Of a stretch of 64,000 nucleotides of DNA, positions 30,986 to 41,699 are shown in pieces. Location of the stretch: positions 32,618,040-32,682,039 of the forward strand of contig OU862930.1 in NCBI GenBank assembly GCA_917880885.1, read 5' to 3'. The notes beneath the pieces are model-generated. The model did not search any database, had not been told where the DNA came from, and was given only the letters and a program-made list of their open reading frames with translations. Position numbers and translations under genes: made by a program. This stretch comes from Limnephilus marmoratus (taxonomy: Eukaryota > Arthropoda > Insecta > Trichoptera > Limnephilidae). Numbering within the stretch: the first letter of the stretch is position 1; every line of letters starts with the position of its first letter.

Positions 30986-32213
30986 TGTCACTTTTAATGG
31001 TAAACTTATATCTTTTGCTGACGACACTGCAATAATTATCGAAAAAAAGACGTGGAACGATATTACCAATGCAGCCAATCAAGACATGAAGGTTATAAAA
31101 AATTGGTTCGATAACAATTTATTATCACTCAACACAGAAAAAACTTATTATATTCCATTCTCTCTACAAGAAGATGTGCCAAATAATTTAATTAACATAA
31201 CAATTCATTCCAAAAATTGTGCAAATGACGGTACATGTAATACGGACTGCGCTAAGCTAAATCATAAATCTAATATAAAATATCTTGGAATCTTAATAGA
31301 TAAAAATGTTAAATGGAAAGATCATATCAATCTCACTGTGGAAAGAATAAGAAAACTTATCTATGTTTTTTATAACATACGTAATATTTTAAACAGGAAA
31401 ATTATACAAATTGTCTATTATGCATTAATTCAGTCCTTATTACAGTATGGCATTATTGGGTGGGGAGGGGCCTTTAAGGCTTCCTTACAGCCCATAATTA
31501 TAATGCAAAGAATAATTATAAAAATCATCCTTAAGAAACCATACGACTTCCCTACTACAGAGATATTTCGGGAATTCAATGTAGCAACTATCACAGAATT
31601 GTATAAGAGAAACGCCTTATGCCAAATTTATAAAGAATATTTTATTCACAAAATTCACCCCTCAGATAGCATAAGCAATAGATTCAAAACTAATGGCTTA
31701 ATAGCCATCCCTATGCTAAGAACAACCACGGCTCAGCACCACTATTTGTGTTTAGGTGTAAGATGGTACAATATATTATTATCCAAAAACAAAATAAACA
31801 TAACAGAAACGCTGAAATATGAATTATTCAAAAAACAAATTAAGTCTCTGAAATTGGATAGTGATATATTGTACCCTTAATGTAAATTACCCCTACTGAA
31901 AATTGTAATATTTAATATTTAAAAAAAAAATGTATTGTTATTGTCCTTCATTAACTATATTTTTTTCTTAATTGTGTACTTATTTAAAATAATGTTGAAC
32001 TTTTATTTCATAAGTTCTTTGATAATTGTTTACACTCATTGGAACATCATTATTTTTATTTGCATGTAAATACTCCTCCCATAAACACGAGCTCCTAGAG
32101 CTCAATTTATGGAGTAGTAGAATAAAATGTGAAATATTTTATAACCTACCATATGTAACCATTTGAAATATGTAAACAAAAAAAAATCTTGAAATAAATA
32201 AAAAAAAAAAAAA
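30986..32213 (+). pseudogene. Right half of the LINE split by the ISL2EU-like element
   Basis: Immediately after the element the frame reads FNGKLISFADDTAIIIE, the catalytic RT box. A 264-codon frame (31086-31880) then carries the thumb and C-terminal region (KYLGILIDKNVKWKDHI, LLQYGIIGWGG). The 3' UTR ends in poly(A) near 32197-32213. The left half is at 15605-15674. The element is 5'-truncated as well as interrupted, and the C-terminal frame is well preserved. Confidence 0.85.
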
Positions 32214-33583
32214 AGTAGAACCGGAATCGCTCCACAGTTTTAGAAATTTTATGGAGAAGCAGAACGTACCCGAGAGACTTTAACCAATTCTTGAGGTTAT
32301 TTGGATTAAAAAATGTAGATATTCTTTACTGTCTGGTGACATATTTTTAATTTAAAAACAAATCACTCGTCAGTTGAAATCTGTCGGGTATATCTATGCT
32401 TTTTTTATTTAATTATTTTTTTTACACTAATTCATCAAATAAAATCAAGACATATATAAAGGGTGTAACTTTTCCAAGTGACCTGGCGGTAGCTCTCACA
32501 CTCGTTTTTTTTAAAAAGACAATCGCCAGGAGCCCTATACTCTCTGAATCTATTGAATAAACATAAAACTACAGTGCTATTTAATTATTTTAGGAAAAAC
32601 TCTTTTTGCAAGTTATACTTTAAAATAATACAACGAATTGTTTGTTTGTGCCCGTACCATGATTTAAAATATAGGTTACGAGACAATGCGGGTGGTTTCG
32701 CCGAACTAGGTCCATTAGAAGAGTTTTTTTAAAATTATTATTCTATTCATTGTAATCCACAGCACTTTTATAACCTCTAACAACCAATAGAAATTTAGTT
32801 ATAAATTTAAAAATCTTATAAGAATATAACCTCAAATTTGTACCTTGCATTTCCCCTGTGTTGAGCGAACAAACACCAAATTGGGCGAACAAACACCATA
32901 CAAAAACTAAACACTGACGTATGGTATATGGCTTACGAAAGACGCTTACACTGACACCGTAAAATAACAAATCCAACAAATCTAATAAATATTAATTATA
33001 CATTTAACGAACTTCAAATAATATGTCAAATCAATGATGAAACTGTCAACACGTTGCAACCTGCAAATCCTGCAAACCGTGCGATGCTTTTGTGAATGGA
33101 ATTTACTGAAGATTTCATAAGAAAATGGTCTTTAACTACCTTCTCCTAGAGACTTAAATCGTACAAAATAAATCAATAGCGTATGGACGACACACTAACT
33201 AAAATTGTAAGCATTTTGAAAGGCGCAAGTCGGTTTGTTTGATTCACTAGAACAAAAATTCCGCGCTGTGATTGGTTATTGAATTTGGATCGCACCCATT
33301 CATCGTAAAAGACGGTAAAAGATATATGGAAAAATAGATCTTAGGTTTAAACTAAATATATGGAATTTGTAAAAAAATTCTAACTGACTATATATTCTTC
33401 GTAAACCGTTGATACCAACATTCTGTTTCTTTGGAAAGTGTTGCTAGAGCGTAATAATTATTTCGTACTGTGGGTAATTTTTAAACGATTCAGGGAATAT
33501 TATAACTAAATTTTAATACAATATTTATTTTCTCACGGCGCCCCTTCGGAGTTGGCGCCAGGTTTTTGCTCGTTTTTTAACGT
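32214..33583. other. AT-rich spacer without recognised gene
   Basis: No domain, terminal repeat or RNA gene was recognised. A 78-codon minus-strand frame (32743-32979) has no family signature. Confidence 0.35.
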
Positions 33584-34621
33584 ATGGCAGATCCGGCGCT
33601 GGATATAATCTTAATACTTATTCACTCACCATATACAAATTGTCAGGATAAAGAATTGCATATAAAAAGTCATTCATATGATTGTTTACACACAAAAAAC
33701 CAATCCCTGCAGTGTAATTGCCCAAATATTGAAAAAGTGTACCAATATACATACCTTGGTCTTACAATAGATGTCAATTTTAACTGGTCAAATCATATTG
33801 AAAATGTATGTAATAGATTAAGATCCATATTAGGGAAATTTTATCACCTAAAAAACTTTGTTGATAAAAATATATTATACTGTATATACAACGCATTAGC
33901 AGAATCAATTATAGGATACGGAATAAATAGTTACGGATTAACGTACAAAACGTACTTAAATAAAATAGAACAATTACAAATCCGTTTCCTAAAATTGATA
34001 TCAGGCAAAAAAAAAGTTCAATTATGTGAAGGCGATTATAAAAAAATTTTCTCCTTGTGTAATGTCCTCTCTATACACAGTAAGGTAGATTATCAATTAA
34101 CGCTAGATGAATTCTGGAATACAGAATTCAAAAAACCTGTAAACCACAACTACCCTACTAGGCATAGAGAAGCACAAATGCTTATTATTAATAAATCTCA
34201 AAATGTATACGGTGATAGAACAAAGAGGCATAGAATTCCGAAAATATTTAACGCATTACCTGAAAATATTAAAAATGAGACATCTTATTCAAATATCAAA
34301 AAAAATGTTAAATCATTCTATCTCCGTAGAACATAAAAGCAAATAATATTGTATACAAATACCCAAATCGAATACTGATCAAATACCTGGAAATTACTAT
34401 CACCCACAGACTGTATTCGTAATTAGTAGTTTATAATAATTAGTATTGTAAATTTTACACAGTTTTTACAATGTAAAACATAAAAGTACAATAGTATTAA
34501 TTAAATAGGAAAAATGAGAGATTTCTTACAATCAAACTGATCGATCAGTTTTGTAAGATTTTAAAGATAAATATTGTAAAATTAAAAAAACTGAATAAAC
34601 ATACTTAAAAAAAAAAAAAAA
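33584..34621 (+). pseudogene. 5'-truncated LINE, RT C terminus plus poly(A)
   Basis: The frame 33584-34336 covers the thumb and C-terminal region: YTYLGLTIDVNFNWSNHIE, SIIGYGINSYG, then NYPTRHREA and IPKIFNALPENIK. No FADD box is present, so the copy begins after it. A poly(A) tail lies at about 34606-34621. The first ~15 codons may be host sequence read through at the truncation point. Confidence 0.85.
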
Positions 34622-35264
34622 AATACCGGAAATAATAAACTTAAAATCGAGAAACAAAGCAAAACATATTATTCTGCAACAATGATTCTGGAACCAACTG
34701 CCAATTTCATTCAGCTATTTCTCGACTTCACACACTGGGAAACAAATTCTCAAATATCGATATATTTAATACAAGTTTACTATAATTTAAGAAATAATGG
34801 AATGATATTTTTATGTAGAATATTTTGATATAAAGAGCACCACATAGGGGCTATTGCAAATATTTGTGTATTTCTATATTAATCTACAATGTAAAAACTT
34901 GTTCACGTTTTCTTTTTATATTATTTTATTTTTATGCATTTTGTCACGTATCACAATAGTCAGTCACCTGTAAATTTTGTAATTATTAATTGTTACTAAT
35001 TTACCTACTAGTTTATTTCTATGTCATTCGCAACTTAGAAACTTTCTCTTTTATTGTAAAGTGTCGTTCAGACATCGAATATAACCGCGAGCAGGTATCT
35101 GTTGAACCGCGTGCGCTTACGTGCCGTTCACACGAGGCAGATCAAATATTTCTTCCTATGGTAGGAGAGGGGGTCAGATGAATTAGCGAGCGGCCACGGA
35201 GTGCGCATTTTTTGTACTGAATCTGTCAACTTGACATCTGTCATCCACCGGTCCAGGCTAGCGA
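34622..35264. other. AT-rich spacer
   Basis: No gene or repeat boundary was recognised. Confidence 0.35.
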
Positions 35265-35768
35265 TGTGTCAGTTCAGCTGGAATGGGCTCATGTGATCCG
35301 CTCCTTTGCGGGAAGCGGTTCCTACTCCCACTCCTTTTTCAAATCGACTACTCCAAGAGAACCCTGTCCCGGAACTCGGGCTCATTCCCAAACCCGAAAA
35401 ACTCGGATGCCTCCACCGGCCGGCGGGTGTCCCCGTATTCGCCGCGAGGCGAGGTACTCCGGTACTAGTGAGTCTAGTGACTGAGTAGTAGTAACCGTCC
35501 GGTGTCCCCGAAGCGCTACACTCTCCACTCCACTCACGAGTCGCGAGTCTCGGCGAGTGTCGGGTTCTTGGAACTGCGTGAATCGTGAAACACTCGAGCT
35601 ACTCAACGCCGCAGCGCGAAGCCGCGGCGCAGATTCGAATTACAAGTCCCGAGATCGCCGATTACGCTCAATACAAACCCATGCATCTTGGTCCGAGCGA
35701 CGTGAGTCGTGAACCGCGACAAACACCCGCCACTCTTGTCACTCCCTCCCACTCCCGCGACTCACGAA
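35265..35768. repeat. GC-rich repeat family C, copy 1, and flank
   Basis: Unlike its AT-rich surroundings, this stretch is GC-rich, with AGAGAACCC, CCCGGAACTCGG and CCCGAAAAACTCGGA blocks. Related text occurs at 40560-40830 and 53510-53835. Three short frames overlap it, but none shows a domain. The nature of family C is unknown. Confidence 0.5.
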
Positions 35769-36949
35769 CAGGGATGTTCTGCCCAAAAAAATTATTTCCC
35801 TAGATTTCGAGGTGAAATTTCCCTAGAATTTCCCTAGATTTCGGGGGTACCAAACTGACAATAAAAACTCGCGTCGGGGGGGGGGGGGGGGGGGGACGAC
35901 GACGACGACAACGACTTAAAAAGTGGTATTCCTTTTATTTATACAATAAACTTCTATTGTATTTGTTGGGAATTAACAAAATTAACAGTTTTTTCTTTTT
36001 TTCTTCAATTTTTATTTTATTTTTGAAATTTAAAAAACAAAAACAAAAAAAATGAGAAAAAATAAATAAAAATTATTAAAAAAAATAAAACTTTTCAAAA
36101 CAAAATACATAATAAACGTTTGTTGTAAGTATATGTTATAACATTGTAAGCAGTCAAATTATTCAAATAATCACATTTACGCAAGTACGTAATCACCTGA
36201 CTGTGTAACATTAATGGTGTAAGACCACCATTCAGAATTGAAACGTTGCTTGAAAATGGCTTTAGCCGTGTTTAGTGACCAGATCTGAATAGCCAGGTAT
36301 TTCCCAACCTTTATCTTCCCCACCTCCTTCCCCTCCCCACTACCTTCAGCCTCACAACATACCCCAATTGGGGATGCCATAGTCTCACTGGCTCCAGACG
36401 GGAGCAGTTGAGATTCTTGTGCGGTATTCACTGTAAAAAAAAAAAAAAAAAAAATTAATCCTAATGTTTATTAATTTGAAAGATATCGGAACTTAGTAGA
36501 TGTACTTATAATACTGTGCTTTTCCAAATAAAACACTTTTTGCTAAGTGAAATAATAATTTCAAAGTATGTGTAATCATCATAAAAACGGAACTTGAAAC
36601 TTAAATAAAAAAAAATTCAGAGGTCTGCATTTCTCTTTTTAGATACATAATATCATTTTGAGTTGTCAGTGTTAAAAATAACATTTTTGCTTGATAACAT
36701 TCATAAATATACCAAACCACCCACATAACATTGCATGTAAATACATCAACACTATTTAAGATTCATTGAAATTCCAATAAAAATCTGTTATACCAGTAAT
36801 ATTGTCATATATAATAAAATTTTGCCAGAGTTCGAAATTTCCCTAGATTTTGTGCTAATTTCCCTAGATTTTGTGCTAATTTCCCTTTTCCCTAAAAAAT
36901 ATTTTTCTCCCCTAGATCTAGGGAAATTTCCCTAGACATACCATCACTG
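35769..36949. mobile_element. hAT MITE with CCCTAGA subterminal repeats
   Basis: The ends are CAGGGATGTTCTG on the left and, inverted, CAGTGATGGTATG on the right. An exact 8-bp duplication CTCACGAA flanks them (35761-35768 and 36950-36957). TTTCCCTAGA repeats cluster at both ends, and a run of about 20 G lies at 35877-35895. A SINE copy is nested inside. No transposase is present. Confidence 0.85.
36200..36454 (+). repeat. tRNA-derived SINE (family B), 5'-truncated, nested in the hAT MITE
   Basis: It shares the 3' body of the SINE at 54005-54432 (GGTGTAAGACCACCATTCAG, CATAGTCTCACTGGCTCCAG, GTGCGGTATTCAC) and ends in about 20 A. The tRNA-like head is missing. Confidence 0.75.
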
Positions 36950-37706
36950 CTCACGAACCACGATACATTCCTCATTCAGTCATTCCTGCCCAGTGTTACC
37001 GAAGCTCCCGATTTCGCGGGAGATCTCCCGAGTTTTCACTTCATCTCCCGATCTACCGGAATGGCATCAAAATCTCCCGATTTTTCAAAGTTCCCAGCGA
37101 TTTGTCGTTTCTCGTCAATTCTTTGTTTATGGTCCGCTCAAAAGGCAAATTATTGTCTGTGGTTAAAAAAAAAATATTCCCCGGATTCGGGTATTGACCA
37201 GAATAATTACAAAAATTCTGCAATCTAAGCATATCTCTATTATAGACCCAAACAAACCGATCATCGATCATTTATGAATTATGAGCTGGAAATTATAATT
37301 TATTACGTAACGGAGGGGTATCAAAGTGGATTTTTAAGGGCGATTTATAAGATTTTGCATGTGTAAGCGGGCCAGTCTCAAAATTAAAACCCATGCTCAA
37401 TTGTTTAAATCTTTATTTAGTTAGACATGTAAGTACCTAGTTATTATAAATTTTCATTCAAGTCAAAAAGGAGGGTAAAATGGTAAATTATCTTGAGCCA
37501 GACACCTGACTTCTCTTATTTTTTAATTCGGGTGTCATATTCGTGGTAAGTAGTTATTTTAAGAATCAATTGGAGATGCTCATCCGTAAACCTTGAGCGA
37601 TGTTTGTTCTTATTTATTTTCAAAACGGAAAACATCCGCTCGCTTAAGTAGGTACTACCGAACACTCACAGAATACGTGCTGGATGCTTACTTATATTTG
37701 GATAAA

Positions 37707-38039
37707 ACAATTTGGGAGGCGGGAATGGGTACCGCCGCCCCGGGAACCTTTATTGGATAACCAACACCTCTGCCATAGGTCACCCCAAGTGGTTCGCTAC
37801 GTTTGGTGATTTAGCAGGGGTGCCCGGGTTCATGGGATGAGGTTTGTCTAGGCCTGATGACCAGGACACACTAAACCCCAGATTCCTACCCACCCCTTAC
37901 ACCCTTTTCCTTCCCAGAACTCTCCTCTCCTTCCTTTCCCTAAAAAAACCCTCCACACAGCATCCCCAAAGATGACATAGGCCCTCAGGGAAATTATTTT
38001 CCTCAGGGCCTCCTGTGTGGACTTCATGTAAAAAAAAAA
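37707..38039 (+). repeat. Family A repeat inside hAT copy 2
   Basis: At the same internal position as the family A copy in hAT copy 1, with a 3' A tract. Confidence 0.8.
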
Positions 38040-38094
38040 TATTAACAACATATTTAAAGCAATTTTTTTAGGTTAACATTTCGGCAAGGATTAA

Positions 38095-38880
38095 ATTTCA
38101 AACATTCATTAAAAAAGGATTTTTTCCCCTGTGAGACGGCTTGCGGACTTTTAAATGTTCCTTTTGAGAAGATGAATAGTTGCAGTCGGAACATAAGAAA
38201 GGTTTTTCTCCACAGTGAGTCAGCGTGTGGATTTTAAATTGTCACTTTCGAGAACATGAATAGTTGCAGACGGAACATGTAAAAGGTTTTCTCCACTGTC
38301 AGACGGCTTGTGGACTTTTAAATATTCCTTTTGAGAACGTGAATAGTTGCAGTCGGAACATGAAAATGGTTTTTCTCCACTATGAGTTCACTTTTGAGTT
38401 TTTAAAGTCTCCTTTTTAGCACATAAATAATTGCAATCGGAACATACAAATGGTTTTTTTCCACTGCGAGACGGCTTGTTGATGATATAAAAATTGTCAC
38501 TTTCGAGGACATGAATAGTTGCAGTCGGAACATGTAAAAGGTTTTCTCCACTCTGAAACGGCTTGTGGATTTTAAATTGTCACTTTATAGAACATGAATA
38601 GTTGCAGTCGGAACATGTAAAAGGTTTTCTCCACTGTGAGACGGCTTGTGAACTATTAAATGTTCCTTTTGAGAACATAAATAGTTGCAATCGGAACATA
38701 AAAAAAGGTTTTTCTCCACATTGAATTGTGAATATTAAATTGTGACTTTCAAGAACATGAATTGCAGTCAGAACACGAAAAGGGTTTTTCTCCACTATGA
38801 CACGGCTTGTGGACTTTTAAATGTTCCTTTTAAGAAAAAGAATAGTTGCAGTCGGAACACGAAAATGTTTAATGGTTAAA
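38095..38880 (-). pseudogene. Tandem C2H2 zinc-finger array in hAT copy 2
   Basis: The same array as 17000-17880 on the same strand, with one finger fewer by eye. It includes minus-strand frames such as KPFTCSDCNYSCSIK. C-x2-C pairs are mostly kept while the frame shifts at KPF linkers, so it is not a working protein. Confidence 0.8.
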
Positions 38881-38903
38881 TTTTATTCTAATATAACTCC
38901 TAA

Positions 38904-39664
38904 AGGCGGCGGTTCGCGCCGCGACCGCGACCGGAGACCGAGACGGGAGACAGAGGCAGGCGACAGCGACAAGTCTCGGTCTCTTCGGCACTACTGTGGG
39001 TAGAGACCGAGACGGCGAGACCGCGACCGCCTTCACCTTCAGTATAGCGCAGTCTGTCGATGAGGTCGGTATTGTTGTACTGTTATTAATTTACACTAAT
39101 GGAAACCCAAGTAGAGTTACTAATGGAGGAAGAAGAAGACGATGATTTGTACATATTTTAGGCGATTTTTAGTTTACCTATCACCTATTGTTTGACAATA
39201 ATATGTTCAGGACTTATTTTAGAATGAATAAAACATAGTTACAAAAAGACAATGTCTACAAAAGGAAGAATATCATTGAAAATAAATTTAATTTAATTTA
39301 ATTTAAAAATTAATAATTTATTATTTTTTTTAATTTGTTAATTTAATTAATTAATTTTTTTCGGAATCTAATTGTGCATTGTATATGCTGTCTGATCAGT
39401 TCAATCAGCTTCTCACAGTATTAGTCAGAAAAAGCGGTCATTTTTTACAACAACCACACATACTTATCAAGCGCGACGCGAGACACTACTTGTCCAGGGC
39501 AGCGACCGTCTCGCTGTCTCCCGTCTCCCGTCTCTGTCTGCTGTCTCGGTCGCGCGCACCAACTGGCCCCCATACAAAGCTAAAGGACAAGTACCCGTTG
39601 CGGTCGCCTGCCTCTGTCTCCCGTCTCGGTCTCCGGTCTCGGTCGCGGCGCGCAACCGCCGCCT
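38904..39664. mobile_element. TAA-flanked GC-rich MITE (PIF/Harbinger-like)
   Basis: The ends are AGGCGGCGGTT and the inverse AACCGCCGCCT, with long GC-rich arms full of GAGACCGAGACGG text. TAA flanks both sides (38901-38903 and 39665-39667). The empty site CTCCTAAGTATTTC is present once in hAT copy 1 (about 17887), proving the boundaries. The central part is AT-rich. A 3-bp TAA duplication is typical of PIF/Harbinger. Confidence 0.9.
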
Positions 39665-40300
39665 TAAGTATTTCATAACAGTAATAAATGGTCCATGCAC
39701 TTTCTTTTTGTTTTTGGTATTAAGTTATATTATATTATATTTGGACTGAGATATTAGTAGGTATTTCGATAAAGGATTACTAAACAGTGTATCGTTATCA
39801 AGTATCTGTCGCCAGGTGAGAGGTGTTTTGAAAAAGCCCATGAGGTGGTTTATTGGTTCCTTAATAAAATTTAAATTATTACTTATTGATTAAAAGATTG
39901 TTACTTATATGAATGTTGTTCACTTTTAAAAGAAAGTAGGTATTAAATGAATTTGGCGTATCGTTAAGTGACGGGTGACAGTTCACAAAATTTCGTGCTG
40001 AGTTGCCAGACGTGAAATAAGTCCCCGTTGAACGTTAGGGAAAATTGCGTTATTTCACAGGCAACATCTACAGTAATCGGATTGACGGCGCTGCTTATGG
40101 GTTTTTCGTTTGTTGTTAAGGTTCTGCTTCGCAATAATAAAAGGGATTCGAATTATTGACAAGGGAGAAGTTTTACTAAAATAATTCTAGTCATCTCCCG
40201 ATTTCTTCAAATTTTTTCCGTTTTCTCCCGATTTCTCCCGATTTTTAGGCGAAAATTCTCCCGATTTTGAAGTTTTGGTTTCGGTAACGCTGTTCCTGCC

Positions 40301-40909
40301 CCGGCCGGCAATCAACACGCACGTGCCTGACCGCTTGGCGTAACAGTATACTGCTGCCTAACGTCATCGCGGAATTGTTTAGAATATTCGACTAGACACG
40401 GAGTCATTTTCAATTAGAGCGTATATTGGTATTGTTACTCAACGGGTGAAGTGCATTATAAAATAATAGTTTATAATAAAGCATTACATCTAATTTACTT
40501 ATTTAAATTCTCAATAAAAGCCCGTGCAATGTAGGTCCATTGAATGTACCTACATTGCACGGGTGATGGGTCCGAGCCCTCGTGTGGGTCTTGTCCTGCT
40601 CCAGGGTTCTGAGTTGTCGTGCGGGTTCTACGAGTAGGTCCTGGCTCCAAGTTCTTTGAACCCGTGCGTCCCGGTTCGGTGCACCGCAACAACATTCAGT
40701 GCTCAGTCCGCAGTGTCCGCACCTAAGAACTCGGACCCGGGACCTGCTGCTAGAACCCGTGGACTTTTAAGAGGAGGCAAGTCTCGGAGGCTTCCGGTAA
40801 AATGCAGAACTTACCCACCTCTAGTCCAGGCAGCTCCGTTATTAAAATGACCCCCTCTCCTATTTTCGTCGGAGTGGGGGGCGCTTAACTGTTGGCATAT
40901 CGCCTCAAG
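40301..40909. repeat. Flank containing GC-rich repeat family C, copy 2
   Basis: Bases 40560-40830 share AACTCGGACCCGGGACCTGC and GAACCCGTG blocks with 53510-53835. A 20-bp inverted pair of TGCAATGTAGGTCCATTGAA type lies at about 40525-40562. No gene was recognised. Confidence 0.5.
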
Positions 40910-41342
40910 GGAGGCGTCTACTAATATCTACAGGAATTCCAAAAACTGAAAAAATCTAACTAATATCTATGAGAACCAAAGTGTTGACGAATATCTACAG
41001 CTCAAACTGTTGACTAATATCTATGAGAATCAAAGTGTTGACGAATATCTACAGCACTGGCAGAGGTTGGATTTGCAATTATGTATAATGTATAGCATAT
41101 TGGAATAACGTAATATTGCGTATACAGTTAAAAACTTAATTTATGTAAGGATGTATGGAAAAATCCCTAATATCGGACAAATGGACACATTTAGCTGATT
41201 ACTCCAACCTATGCTCTGTAGATATTAGTTCAACCTAAGCTCTGTAGATATTAATCAACACTCTGAAGTTCGTAGATATTAGTTCAACATATGAGCTGCA
41301 GATATTCGTCAGACATACAGGCTGTAGATATAGTATCTGGAG
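40910..41342. mobile_element. 433-bp MITE with ten subterminal repeats and a 10-bp duplication
   Basis: It is flanked by direct repeats TCGCCTCAAG (40900-40909 and 41343-41352). The left part carries five copies of a TAATATCTACAG-type motif and the right part five inverted copies (CTGTAGATATTA). A 9-10 bp duplication suggests a Mutator-like element. There is no coding capacity. Confidence 0.75.
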
Positions 41343-41699
41343 TCGCCTCAAGAGCGGTTACGGCGTAAGATGTGCATTGTCTATGGTTGATGTGCGCATA
41401 AAGCGCGTAGGTGTGAACGGTCTGAAGGGATTGTATGGAGAGCGATATTTGGCGTGCTATGATCTTTTATATTTATATGCTCAATCTGAACAGGCCTTAA
41501 TAATGCATTATCTTTACCTAAACTTATCTGTATACCTACCTTTCATACGATGTTTACTAGTTATATTTTTATAGTTTATCTTTTTTATTTAAAAATGTCT
41601 CTTTATTATAAACTTGTCATGTATATCGCCCATCAGGGCGTTGAAAATTAATAAATAAAAAAATACCGATGTATTTTGAATTGTTTTAGCGTTAGTTTG

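Larger units (their letters stand above)
36991..40292. mobile_element. hAT element with zinc-finger array, copy 2
   Basis: The same element as 15894-18497, flanked here by its own 8-bp duplication TTCCTGCC (36983-36990 and 40293-40300). The right end reads GGTAACGCTG rather than GGTAACACTG. It is longer than copy 1 mainly because a 761-bp MITE sits at 38904-39664. The finger array, family A repeat and hAT C-terminal remnant keep the same order and strand. Confidence 0.9.

Noticed and set aside
35283..35803. Several overlapping 60-74 codon frames on both strands
   Set aside because: High GC removes stop codons by chance; no domain or consistent frame was found.
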